A DNA stretch of 64,000 nucleotides from Macrothele yani (lineage: Eukaryota > Arthropoda > Arachnida > Araneae > Macrothelidae), in contig CM077005.1 in NCBI GenBank assembly GCA_039090855.1, forward strand, positions 76,442,607 to 76,506,606, read 5' to 3'. The notes beneath the pieces were generated by a model. That model had not been told where the DNA came from, did not search any database, and saw only the letters and a list, made by a program, of their open reading frames with translations. Shown here piece after piece: positions 22,641 to 33,248 of the stretch (its first letter is position 1; the number at the start of each line of letters is the position of its first letter). A program made the position numbers and the translations under genes.

Positions 22641-24130
22641 AAGAAGCGTATATGCTCCAGCTTTTTCGGTCAGTCTGTCGGCACGCTAACTCACGTAAAA
22701 ATGGTTCGATTTCGATGAAATTTTAGTATGTGGTAGGGGACCACCTGGGAACGAACCCTATTGAAAATGGGTGAAGTGGAGTGAAAGGTCAGGACATATG
22801 AGCGGGATGCATTCCATTGCCCTTATGCGTCATAAGGTGCGTAAAAATGGTTCGATTTCGATGAAATTTTAGTATGTGGTAGGGGATCACCTGGAGAGGA
22901 ACCCAATTGAAAATGGGACAAATAGAGTCAAAGGTCAGGACATACCATTGGGATCCATTCCATCGCCCTTATCCCACACTATTAGGGTGGACGTCAAGTA
23001 ATTTTGCTTCCTATATTTCCAATGGAAAAACTTTTGTACATATTTCCTTCACAATTAGTGTGTTCCCAAGGATGGAAATTTGAACATCGATTAAAGTAAC
23101 TTCATACTATAACTTGGAATACTTAACATTTTCTGAAACATAAGCAAAATTATATTAAAAAACAATAACGTTTCCTTTGGTGGTGTTGAAACCAGAAAAA
23201 AGATGGCGCGACCTGTGCTATGATGACGTCAGTGGACAAATAAATGTTGAATTGCATAATTACGGTTATGGTTTAGAAAATATTAAGTATTCCAAATTAT
23301 GAAATGAAGCTATTTTAATCGATGTTCAAATTTTCATCCTTGGGAACGCATTAATTGTGTAGAAAATGTGTACAGAAGTCTTTCCATTGGAAGTATAGGA
23401 AGCAAAATTACTTGACGTCCACCTTTAAGTAGAAATTCTTGTATGTATGTATGTACATTTTATTTTGAAAACGGCTTTCATAGGTGTCTGTTTTTTACAC
23501 TTTCGAACCGTAGGTTGTAGAAGCGTATATGCTCCAGCTTTTTCCATCCGTCTGTCGGCACGATAACTCACGTAAAAATGGTTCGATTTCGATGACATTT
23601 TAGTATGTGGTAGGGGACCACCTGGGGACGAACTTTGTTGAAAATGGGTGAAGTGGGGTCAAAGCTCGATCACGACATAAGAGCGGAATTCATTCAATTG
23701 TCCTTATGCGTCATAACTGCGTAAATACGGTTCGATTTCAATGAAATTTTAGTATGTCGTAGGGGACCACCTGGGGACGAACCCTATTGAAAATGGGTGA
23801 AGTGGAGTGAAAGGTCAGGACATATGAGCGGGATGCATTCCATTCCCCTTATGTGCCATAAGGTGCGTAAAAATGTTTCGATTTCGATGAAATTTTAGTA
23901 TGTGGTAGGGGACCACCTGGCGACAAACCCTATTGAAAATGGGCTAAATGGGGTCAAAGGTCAGGACATAGGAGAGGAATCACTTCCATCTCCATTATGC
24001 GTCATAACTTACGTAACAATGCTTCGATTGCGACAAAACTTTATCTTGTTATTTCGGAGGTATACCGAACCGGTTCTGTTGAATATAATCGAAATGGGAT
24101 CAAAGGTCAGGGCACAGGACCGATATTTAT
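22640..24130 (+). repeat. ~145-bp tandem repeat with DR1-like motifs
   Basis: About eight units with GTAAAAATGGTTCGATTTCG, TTTTAGTATGTGGTAGGGGA and GAAAATGGG...GTCAAAGGTCAGGACAT. It is interrupted by a MITE at 22986-23424, after which a new run starts at about 23500 with the same leader (AACCGTAGGTTGAAGAAGCG, also at 22630). The last unit (to 24130) is diverged. Confidence 0.85.
22986..23424. mobile_element. MITE, ~440 bp, copy 2
   Basis: Same family as 9646-10083. Ends are GGTGGACGTCAAG... and ...CTTGACGTCCACC, flanked by TTAG (22982-22985) and TTAA (23425-23428, one base further out). The asymmetric centre (AGAAAAAAGATGG) lies in the opposite orientation to copy 1. It splits the surrounding tandem repeat, so it is younger. 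Confidence 0.85.
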
Positions 24131-24439
24131 TCCAAGAGTGATAACTTGAGTAATGATTTCTGGTATGTTGGAAAGCGTATCATAATCCATGCATTGCATG
24201 ATTTTACTAACTTGTTTTACAAAAGACTTGCTAAAAATGGCGTTTAACATGTTCTTACAAGATGACGTGGGCAAGCTCTTTTCCCTGCATTTCATCAAAT
24301 TACAGTTCACGAATAATTATTCATTTCAAATAATACGAAATAAGATTTCTTTATTTAATTAATTAACGTTAAGTTTCAACGTACATATAAATGCTTGAAA
24401 ACATTCATTTTTTTAAAGTGATACTTTCAAACGTCTCAT

Positions 24440-25080
24440 GTCGCACGTCATTGAAGGTACGATTATTATAACTGGCCAGAGGGTGGCGGCAAAATGTGTT
24501 CATTTCCCGAATACCCATCATTCCGACTAATGTACCCGTCAAATTTAAACGAACTCAGCTTCCAGTGCGCCTGTGCTTTGCTATGAGCATCAACAAAGCT
24601 GAAGGACAGCCGCTCAAAGTTGTTGGCTTAAATTTGAAAAGTTCTTGCTTTTCCCATTGACAACTTTATGTTGGATGTTCCAGAGTTCGCATCAAGCAAA
24701 TTTTCTACATTTCAGCGCCACATGGGAGAACTCACAGAATTGTTTACCAAGAAGCACTGGCTTAATATCCATTTTTTCCCCATGAAGTCTCTAAAATTAA
24801 AAACAATAATGCCTATTTAACTTCAATCTTATTAACGATAATGTTTTACCCTATCCTTACGATTCACGGTCAAATATTTCACCCATCCAAGAGAAAACTA
24901 CTTGCAGTTAGCAAACACAAAATCGAATATGTTTCAGCCCAAATTGATATTTTTGCTCGGATTTATCTGCTCGAAAACCATGATGAATTCCCGACGAAGC
25001 TTAACATTGAGCTCCGTTCTCTAGTTAAACACAACCTACACCAATATATAGGGTCAGCAAAGCGACGGGCTAAAAGCTAG
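24440..25080 (+). pseudogene. Helitron helicase C-terminus and 3' end
   Basis: The plus strand reads FKRTQLPVRLCFAMSINKAE, then GQPLKVVGLNLKSSCFSH, a frame change, and QLYVGCSRVRIKQIFYISAP. This matches motifs V-VI of the Pif1-type helicase of Helitrons (MTINKSQGQTL, LYVACSR). About 320 bp further on, the sequence ends with GCGACGGGCTAAAAGCTAG followed by T, which fits a Helitron CTRR|T terminus (CTAG). I could not confirm the preceding hairpin. The 79-aa ORF at 24841-25080 has no known domain. Confidence 0.7.
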
Positions 25081-25353
25081 TACGAAATTTTTGAACTTAA
25101 TATAAATTTTCCCTCTGACTTTGCGCGTATTTTCGTATTCCGACACAAACGTCGTATTACTTCAGAAATTCTGTGTGCTGAAGAAATATCAACAGTTGTT
25201 TTGTGTCATTCGTAAAAGGTATGACTTATCCAAATCATTCTAGTGAGATCAGATTTTTATAAAGAAAATTGTTATTGAAGGAATAAATGTTTTTGTTCAT
25301 AAGTTTTCAACATATAATTTCGGTCTAAATTCTACAGTGAATATATTAGATTT

Positions 25354-25560
25354 ACTTGGGCAACTTCAGTTCATTCACCTCCCAGGAGAGCGAATGACCT
25401 GAAGTTGCCCAAGTGACGCAGTGGCCTAAGCGCTGATTTCTGATGATTCGTCCGAGAGGGTCAGGGTTCGAATCCCGTTGTTACGTTTGTCTTACGACAC
25501 TGGCTCACTCCCTTTGCTGGATCCAGTGGACCTAAATCAGGGACGGGCGAGTATTTGTCG
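25354..25560 (+). repeat. SINE-A copy with hairpin at its head
   Basis: A SINE-A copy: GACGCAGTGGCCTAAGCGCT (A box), GGGTTCGAATCCC (B box), CACTGGCTCACTCCC and TAAATCAGGGACGGGCGA. Its first bases form the right arm of a hairpin: ACTTGGGCAACTTCAG (25354-25369) pairs with CTGAAGTTGCCCAAGT (25399-25414). Confidence 0.8.
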
Positions 25561-25565
25561 TTAAA

Positions 25566-25815
25566 CAGATCACTTTTGTTTGTTTGATTAACGACCGGCG
25601 GTTGTTAAACAAACAAACAAAAGTGATATGAAGTGCTGGTTTCGGATATTTCTTCCGAAATGGGTCCGGGATTGAGCTCCACATGGGTCATTGGTGGTCT
25701 GTTTGTCAGATAGCGCTAGCTCTCCTCCATCTCAGGAATTAACAGTCCCAAATTAGGAACTGACTACTGCTTACAGCATTCCTCGATCCAAGTTGCTCAT
25801 AGTAGCGGTCACCCC
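25566..25815 (+). repeat. Hairpin plus degenerate SINE-A
   Basis: ATCACTTTTGTTTGTTTGA (about 25570) pairs with its complement ending at about 25628. To its right, a weak SINE-A copy runs through GTGCTGG...GGGTCCGGGATTGAGCTCC and GACTACTGCTTACAGCATT. Confidence 0.6.
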
Positions 25816-26481
25816 CCCCGAAATTTTTTGCTTTAATTTACCGAATTTAAAAATCTGATCAAAGCAGGCCACTTGACCATATAAGTAGACTGCAGTACAG
25901 GAAACAGTTTATAACAGCACTTGTAAACAGTCAATTCTCTAGTTGCAACTTCTTAGATGTTAAAGGAATAAAAAACAAAGCAAATCAGGCTTCGCTTACC
26001 GTTTATCGCAGAGCCTAGCACGAATTTGATGGTACGTTGTCCATCGATTGCGTTATCACAATTACAAATTTTCATGTATGGTTTAACCACAAAAACTGGC
26101 GAATGTATGACTTAAAAAAATAATATTTCTTTATGTTTCATCAAAATATTAATAACAAAATAAATATTAATATTCTGACGAGCGATTCTAGTTTTCTTCA
26201 AATTTCAGGTTTTGTATTTTGGCATTACACTTTGATAACCTTCTTGATTATAACCTAACATATTTTCTATGATAAGAGAAGTAATTCAACACCCTATTTT
26301 CATACCTATGACCACTTAATGTAACAACATAAGATTTAACCAGATTTTCGAGTGGATAGCCCATCGTCAACCGATCATATTCTATTTGTGGACGTAATAT
26401 GTCGAATATTGTACTACTCTAGAATACTAAAATGTTCTTTTTGTTCTTCAAGCACATCGCAAAAGCTACGTGTGCTCTGGA
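25816..26481. other. Intergenic AT-rich DNA
   Basis: No gene, repeat or RNA recognised. Confidence 0.5.
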
Positions 26482-26705
26482 TTTTTTTTTTTTTTTTTGA
26501 TTGGAGGTAAAACGACCAGCATGAGTAACTCAGTGGGCTATAAGCAGTCGCCCCTCCCTAATTTAGTGTCGTTGGCTCCAGAAAAGGGAGAGAGCCAGTG
26601 CGGTAATACAAACACAACATACATCCCATACGGGATTCTAACCCAGACGAATCTCGGATGAATGCTCAGAAGCCGGCGCTTATACCACTGCGCCACCGGG
26701 TCGGC
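26482..26705 (-). mobile_element. SINE-A copy, minus strand
   Basis: Poly-T at 26482-26498 is the complement of the 3' A-tail. Then come the conserved tail, the ACTGGCTCTCTCCC block (reversed) and the tRNA-like head ending at CACTGCGCCACCGGG. The B box is damaged (GGATTCTAACCC). Adjacent to and inverted relative to the next copy. Confidence 0.85.
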
Positions 26706-26722
26706 TTTTTCTAATTCAGCTG

Positions 26723-26940
26723 TGCCGCCCCGGTGGCGCAGTGGTCTAAGGCGCTGGCCTCTGATCGTTCGTCCGTAAGGGGTCTGGGTTCGAATCCCGG
26801 TCAGGCATGGATGTTGTGTTTGTCTTACGGCACTGGCTCTCTCCCTTCCCTGGAACCAGTGACCCTAAATCAGGGACGGGCGACTGCTTATAGCCCATTG
26901 AGTTGCTCACGGTGGTCGTTAAACCTCCAATAAAAAAAAA
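26723..26940 (+). mobile_element. SINE-A reference copy, 10-bp target duplication
   Basis: Best copy in the window. The head GGTGGCGCAGTGGTCTAAGG (A box) and GGGTTCGAATCCCGG (B box) is tRNA-derived. The body has a possible stem CACTGGCTCT...AACCAGTG and the block CTAAATCAGGGACGGGCGAC, and it ends in an A-tail. Flanked by AATTCAGCTG at 26713-26722 and 26941-26950. LINE-mobilised, non-coding. Confidence 0.9.
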
Positions 26941-27094
26941 AATTCAGCTGCTTACAAGGCCTGAAATAAGAATATATTTTTTTGAAACAGTAACTTCAGG
27001 TGTTACTCAAAATGATGTAACATATTTAGCGCAACATTTTTAATCATAAGTTTTTGAGGTTTATTGGCAAAAGGCGCAAAACATTTGGGGGGGG

Positions 27095-27190
27095 GAGCTG
27101 TTAACAATCACGGTGAGCAATAAGCAGTCACTCGCCCTTAATTTAGGGGAGCTGACTCCAGGGAAGGGAAAGAGCTAATGCCGCAAGCTG
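27095..27190 (-). repeat. SINE-A 3' fragment
   Basis: Minus-strand body piece with CACGGTGAGCAATAAGCAGT, CTTAATTTAGGGG and CTGACTCCAGGGAAGGGAA. The tRNA-like head is missing. Confidence 0.75.
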
Positions 27191-27199
27191 GGTGGTGGC

Positions 27200-28868
27200 A
27201 ATGTTTATCTAGGTGTAAATCTATCTCTGCGTGATAGATCTTCATAAAAAAAAAAGAAAAAAAAGAACTACTGCATGCACAAGCGTCTACAGACAAAAAA
27301 AAAAAGATTGCCGAAGGCAAAGGTTGGTAAGTATGGAGAGCACGACTGGAAGTATTAGTTATTGATCAAAAATGTAAAAGAATAAAACAAAAATAACAGT
27401 CAAACTTTGCTTTTGTGGCCCCAAGGCTAGTTCTTTGTTCAGGAAATACAGAAATCGCTCTTTCGTTTTCATAAGGGGAAAATGTATCTTGCTTCAGAAT
27501 ATCATGATTATTAACAATATTTTTACCATAGCTGGAAGAATACATTTGATCAAAAACAAGAAAACATGTCTTTGATAATTCATGTTGAAATTCGAATTTC
27601 TCTTTAAAACTGCTCCACTAGATTGTCTTTTTTGTGAGTTTTCATTTTTATATCACATCTAACTGAATTGGCATTTCACAAAAGACAGTGAAAAGAACCT
27701 TTTGCGAAACGTATTACAGAATAAACCCCTGTGTGCGACATACACGTAGAAAAAACGAAGCTAGTGTTTTTGTGCCTCACCCGGAATTTTCAGCTTCAAA
27801 AAGTTGTCTTCGCGAAAAGAATCACAAAGTCATGAAAAATAAATAAACTCAGCTCGAGAAAAGAATTCCTTTCTTTTTAAGTAATAAATAAGCAAACAGG
27901 CATGGTTCGTATAAATTTGGATTCAGAACGAGATCGCCGTTCAAAATTCTGCTCCCACCTCCGGAATGCATTCCCGATCTGGCAACGAGTATAGCTGCTG
28001 ACAAATGGCGCGAGTCGACGAGTTCTCGTGGTCACGGTCAGCAGCCACGTAAATCATCTGTCAGGCCCAGCCTGGTGACGTCAAAGCCGCAGCGCCATCT
28101 GCACGCGACAACACGTCTAGATGCGAAGATCTTCTGACAAATAGCCAGTCCGTTTAAGCGGCCATTAATATTGCAAGCACCCTTTTAGAATGTACAGAAC
28201 ATAAGCATTTTCGAAACTTCTAACCTTCCCACCATCTGCTGTGGTGTACTCATATGAGGGAGTTCTGGCAATATATTGGAATATATTACAGAAACACCCA
28301 CTTCTGACAGCCTCCGTACTGCCTGACCGTTGCACGTTAATATTTTACTGAAATATTAACATAAAGTTTCGTAAAATAGAATAAAATTTGCATTGGCAAG
28401 CTTTGATCAGCATTTTATGAGGCCAATTTTTTAAATAAGAATAATATTATTTCGAATATTAGTTTGAGAATCCCGGAATTTGAAACTTTGATGTTACTAA
28501 AAATATGCTCAGAATGAACAACAACCAAACCAGCCCTTCTAAAATAAGAAAAATGGGTTTTATGTGCCGTGGAGAATGACCCTGCTAACAAAAACCTTGT
28601 AACAAAATAAATATAAAACAAATAAAAAAATGACACCGAATTCTTGTGAGTAACGGCAACGCCCCCTGTCACAAAGCTGCAGCACCAGTTCTTGATTCCG
28701 TGCCTGTCTGTGGTCACGTCGGTGGCGTATAACTCATCACTAAGATTACTTTGAATTTTACGTACATAGACGTTTTTGGTCTTCAGCTCTCGCATAGCAG
28801 TGTTTGTATGCTAGCATATCAAAAGGTATTCGCAAGGGTGGAGGAAGCAAGTTTCGTTGTGTATTTTC
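27200..28868. other. Intergenic, nothing firm
   Basis: No gene recognised. At 28626-28660, ATGACACCGAATTC followed by ACGCCCCCTGTCAC recalls the left edge and a motif of the arrays, but is too short to call. The 126-aa minus-strand ORF at 28415-28795 lacks a known domain. Confidence 0.4.
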
Positions 28869-29095
28869 TTTTTTTTTTTTTTTTTTTTTGATTGGGGGTC
28901 TAACGACCACCGTGAGCAACTCAATGGGCTATAAGCAGTCGCCCGTCCCTAATTTAGGGCCACTGGTTCCAGGGAAGGGAGAGAGCCAGTGCCGGAAGAC
29001 AAACACAACATCCATGCCTCACCGGGATTCGAACCCTGGCCCATCTCGGACAAATGATCAGAAGCCAGCGCTTAGACCACTACGCCATTGTGTAA
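28869..29095 (-). mobile_element. SINE-A copy, minus strand
   Basis: Poly-T tail at 28869-28889, full body, and tRNA-like head with intact B box (GGGATTCGAACCC reversed) and A box (CTTAGACCACTACGCCA reversed). The flanks share TTGTGTA (28856 and 29094 regions), a plausible short target duplication. Confidence 0.85.
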
Positions 29096-29499
29096 CTTCT
29101 ACTGCTTGTTTTTATTTCTCCGTAACTTTTTAATAGGATTAAAAAAAAAGAAATAAGATGTTATTTGAAAAACGTGCTTACTGGTTTGAATATATGGGAC
29201 CAATGGGATTTTCACTTACATAGAAAATCCATTAGTTACATAGTAAAATCCAATGGATTTTCCCTTAATCCATTGAACGCGCAACTTCATTAGCTAGTAC
29301 AGCACGAAAGTCGACGTCCTGGAAATTGCTAAAGATTAACTTGTACTCCATAATACGGGGATGCTTAAAAACATTTGTTTTAGGCCACACATTATACGAT
29401 AAAAACCGTTATATTTATATACATTATAGTTTACGGCATCAAGATTTCTGTGTTTGTTCGTAGCAGTGAAATAATCTTTACTTCAGCATCTTGCGCCTG
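29096..29499. other. Intergenic
   Basis: No gene. AATGGATTTTC-type words recur in both orientations at 29200-29276, making a small imperfect inverted-repeat cluster. Confidence 0.4.
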
Positions 29500-29985
29500 C
29501 ATAATTCTCTAAATAAATAATATAATAAATTCATATAGATTCTGACATTGAGATCTAGCGGCAATGTAAGACTCTTTTTTCTTTATCATAGCTGTTCTTC
29601 ATATAACTATAAAGAATACTTTTCGCATATTTTCTACGTTTCTATAATTCAAAATTCTTCCTGTAGGAGCGTAAAGTATGTTCTTTTCTAACTGTTCGAT
29701 TCACTTTCCTGTGACATCTTTCGTTAGCTATGAAAAACTTTTTGTGCACAATTTGTTAATATTTCTACCATACTTTTTATCCGCTAGTGGGAGAAGAAGT
29801 TAACTATTTCTGTTTCTGCATTTTTCATCGATTGTATAAAACCCGGTTGGTCTTTTTAACGGGTTGCACTGACTATGAATGACTTTGAAATATTTTACTC
29901 GTGCCGGAAGAGATTCAAAAGATGTGCTCGTTACAACCGAAAATTCTGTCTCATCCTCCTTATTTCTCTTCGTGATTGGCTCCCT
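29500..29985 (-). repeat. Higher-order repeat array 4, short and diverged
   Basis: On the minus strand it begins at about 29985 with the array left edge (CAGAATTTTCGGTTGTAACGAGCAC), followed by CTTTTGAATC and three motif boxes (CCCACTAGCGGA, CGCTCCTACAGG, GCCGCTAGAT) about 110 bp apart. The edge match makes the assignment fairly firm although the units are decayed. Confidence 0.6.
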
Positions 29986-30103
29986 TTTGTATTTTATTTT
30001 AGTGTTTCTAAATTTATTTATTTTGCTTATGTACATTTACCTTTTGTTTATAGATGTCCAGGATATTTACACACAGTTTTGTTTGGTTAATGTTTTGGAT
30101 ATA

Positions 30104-31396
30104 CACTATATTGACAAAAGTCCCCGGACACCCCTTCAAAAAAAAAACGAACGGATACGCTGCGTTGTTAAGATGCACGGTACAGCTGCAAATTGTAGCA
30201 AAACAAACCTGCAGCTGACCGCGATCATATCGCACTGCGAGGTTGAGTGAAAATGTCTCGGCAAGAGAGAACTGACTTTGAGAAAGGAAAGATTGTTGGG
30301 TGTTATATTAGTGGGCTGTCCACAAGAAAACCAGTCCTTTTGTATTTCCTTTTCTAACTGTTCGATTTGAAAATCTATTTCCTGTGCGTTTAAACATACC
30401 CTAGTCAACTGTTTTGGATGTACTGAATAAAAGGAAGACACATGGCGTGCCTGAAACAGCAAAACGTACAGGCAGACCAAAGAAAATCAGTGATAGAGGG
30501 CGTCGAAGCCTCAAGAGAGTTGTTACAGCTAATCGATAGAGTACTGCACAAGACCTCAGTGTACAGGTGAGTAAAAATGCGGGAACCTCGGTATGTACAC
30601 GTACCACTCGCAGATAACTTCATTCCATGGGTTACCGTGGTCGTGCGGCTGCTCATAAGCCTTTCATCTCCACTCGGAATGCTACTCGTCATTTAGCATG
30701 GCGTAAAGAACATTTTTCGTGGACGGTACATCAATGGAAACGGGTCCTATGGACTGGTGAATCCAGATACACGATCCATCAGTCTGATAACCGCGTGTGA
30801 GTATGGCGGCAGACGAGGGAATGCTATTTACCACAGTGTGCTTACTGTTCCTACGGGCAAGTTTAGAGCTGGCAGTGTACTCGTGCGAGGGTGTTTTTGG
30901 TGGTATGGTCCCAGCCCATTGGTTATCGTGAACAAACGTGTTAACCTGCACGTCTACCTCGATACTCTGGACAATTATGCTGTACCAAATCTGTGGCAAT
31001 ACTATGGAACAGAGCCTTGTGGTAACAGCAGGATAATTCACCGAGCCCTAAGCAAGGACTGTTACGGCGTGGTTTGACGATAATTCCGTATCGTGTGTGG
31101 ACTGGCCAGCACAGAGCCCTGATCTTAATCCCATAGAGCACCTATGGGATGAATTAGAGTGCCGCATCAGGAGTTTGGAACCAAGTCCTACTACTAAGCA
31201 ACAGTTAGCGGCCGCATTATTTACTGAATAGAAGCGCATACCTATCGCTGTGTTCCAAAACCTTGTCGAAAGCATGTCTCAATGGATCAGTGCGTGCATT
31301 AAGGCCAAAGATGGACCGACACCATGCTAATGTATGTCAATAAATGCTATGTTGGGTTTCTCTTCTAGGTGTCCGGTGATTTTTGTCAATATAGTG
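30104..31396 (+). mobile_element. Tc1-like element T5, 1293 bp
   Basis: Inverted ends CACTATATTGACAAAAGTCC at 30104 and the complement of CACTATATTGACAAAAATCA ending at 31396, each flanked by TA. Length is typical for the superfamily. Confidence 0.9.
30253..31330 (+). pseudogene. Tc1-like transposase pseudogene (T5)
   Basis: The ATG at 30253 begins MSRQERTDFEKGKIVGCYIS, a standard Tc1-type start. A short foreign stretch (about 30330-30405), which looks like a piece of the ~150-bp array unit, then interrupts the HTH region. The reading resumes with TVLDVLNKRKTHGVPETAKR, a TGRPKK hook and, after a stop, FSWTVHQWKRVLWTGESRYT. The first catalytic Asp (normally SDES/TDES) is Gly here. Later parts carry frameshifts up to the TAA at 31328-31330. 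Confidence 0.8.
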
Positions 31397-32174
31397 TATA
31401 TGGAGAGTTTTTTCAGTTTCGCTTCCCTTCATTAAATATATTTTAATTTATTTCTATGTTAAATTATCTAAAAATTTCAACGTATGTATATGTTTTTTTA
31501 CTTGTTTACTGGCATCTGTCGTTGTTCATTGCATCAAAAGAAAGTTTCCTTCTCAACCAATTACTTTGCGTTTTCCCCCTGTCATCTGTGGTCGAAGAAT
31601 TAGTAGGAGAGATTAGACTGGCATATACCTTTCATTCCAACCGTTTCAGTTCCTAATCTGTTCTTTAGGTCTTTTGGCATTAATGTATTATTTATTTAAT
31701 TTAAATTCACTTTGATTTAGCTTTGTACTGCTGTGAGGCTCTTCTACTTTCTTCTTTTTCTGTCAAATTGACTTTCCTCACTTGATGGATAGTCCGAGGT
31801 TATTTTCCATGGTAAGAACTGCATCTAATTTTTAATTCCATGATTCCTTACGGAATATATTTCTCTGAGTTCTCAGATGACTATATGTAGTCCTCTTATA
31901 TTTGTTGGATACTTTTTAGATTTAGCATTGCATTTTGTTGGTTGAAGATTTCTCCTTTTACGGACAATGTTTTTTAGATGGAAAATCTGAAACTTCCTCA
32001 AACGGGAAGGAAACTTTTGTTTTAAATGTTTGTTTTTTTTAATTTTCAACTCATAATAATTTTTAACATTCAAAAGATACGACTGAGTAGCGAATGTATT
32101 AAAGATGCGGTTAGTACAGGAAGAAAGAAGTCAATGTTTAATCACAATGAATTTTATTCTTTATTGTCGACCTC
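31397..32174. other. Intergenic
   Basis: T-rich DNA without a recognisable gene. The 66-aa ORFs at 31456 and 31873 have no known domain. Confidence 0.45.
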
Positions 32175-32507
32175 AGCTAGCTTCCTCGTGTTTTGACCCA
32201 AATTCATCAGAAAAGAAGCACGCGCATGACAGAAATTGAGTGGATGCCATATCAATAACAAGTTGCAAAGAATTCTGATATATACGAGAAGCTTCCAAAA
32301 TATCAAGTTTAGTGGCTGAATCTTCTTTATCGATAAGCTTAGCATCTTCAAACGAAAATACATGAATGTTTACCTGACAGTGTTCAGCTGTCGACGAATT
32401 CTTCAGTTCACAGTTCCGTATGTAAGTCTTGTGTTCCTTCAATCGACAGCGAAAGGCCTTACGGGTCTGTCTTACGTACGAAAGACGACATTCACATGGG
32501 ATTTGAT
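32175..32507 (-). pseudogene. Penelope-like element GIY-YIG fragment
   Basis: The minus strand reads YQIPCECRLSYVRQTRKAFR, then CRLKEHKTYIRNCELKNSST and AEHCQVNIHVFSFEDAKLID. This matches the C-terminal GIY-YIG endonuclease of Penelope-like retroelements (IPCECG..YIGQT.R....R..EH, SA.AEH...TGH.I.F). The central Gly of the YIGQT motif is Arg here. The RT domain is not recognisable nearby. Confidence 0.7.
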
Positions 32508-33180
32508 AAAGTTCTCACGAATTAAAATCTTCAATATGGTTTTTTGGCCCAAAACTAATTTTCTTTCATGTGTTTAAAAATCACCTTGAAATTAGAAGTT
32601 TTGAGAATTTATGAAAGCATTGTCAGGAGAAAATAGAACAATGGAAAACTTCTCTCGTAATGAATGTCCAATAAAAGTGAACGTAGAGGCAGACTTTGAT
32701 CTCTGAAATTTGTTAAGAGCCTATATATTATATATATAGGGCAGACCTATAGGGGCCTTTCGTTATCAAATGAAGAAGCACAAGAATTACGTACAAAACT
32801 CTGAACAAAAGAAATCACATCGACAAACTGGATTCAATCATCAAGCTTGGTATTTTGAAAATGTTTATATAGGCATATCGAAATTCTTCTCAACTTTTCC
32901 ATGACATGGAATTCACTCCATTTCGCTCAAGAGCGTGGAAGCAACGCACGAAAATCCGTAACCGACCACACCATTGAAAATGCCACAGCGATTTGAATAT
33001 TTACGTGCATTTCGGGCTGAGGAACCTGAGCCAAAGTACAACGAAACTCCTGTCGATGATAAAGCTTCAAGTACGCTGCGTGTAAATGCTTATTTCTTTA
33101 TTCCTATAATAGCTGTAAAGTCCTTTGAGATAAGAATACAAAGGGTTCTAGATATCACTTATTGCTATTCAAGCGTTTAT
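32508..33180. other. Intergenic, probable Helitron 3' flank
   Basis: No gene recognised. The 3' terminus of the Helitron described below should lie here, but I could not find a CTRR end with a hairpin. Confidence 0.35.
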
Positions 33181-33248
33181 TAACGACGTTGGAAAATATC
33201 TTTGTACACGATATTTTTTTGTAAATATCTTTTCGGAATCTGGAAGTA
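33181..33248 (-). pseudogene. Helitron helicase, C-terminal tail
   Basis: After removal of the Tc1-like element the reading continues LLPDSEKIFTKKYRVQRYFP to a stop near 33181, matching the usual Helitron helicase end (GKL..NS..VFT.NVVYKE). It is separated from its main body only by the insertion. Confidence 0.75.

Noticed and set aside
24841..25080. 79-aa conserved gene
   Set aside because: Lies between the Helitron helicase end and the apparent Helitron 3' terminus; no known domain.
28626..28665. Fifth copy of the motif array
   Set aside because: Only the short words ACACCGAATTC and ACGCCCCCTG match; no periodic units follow.
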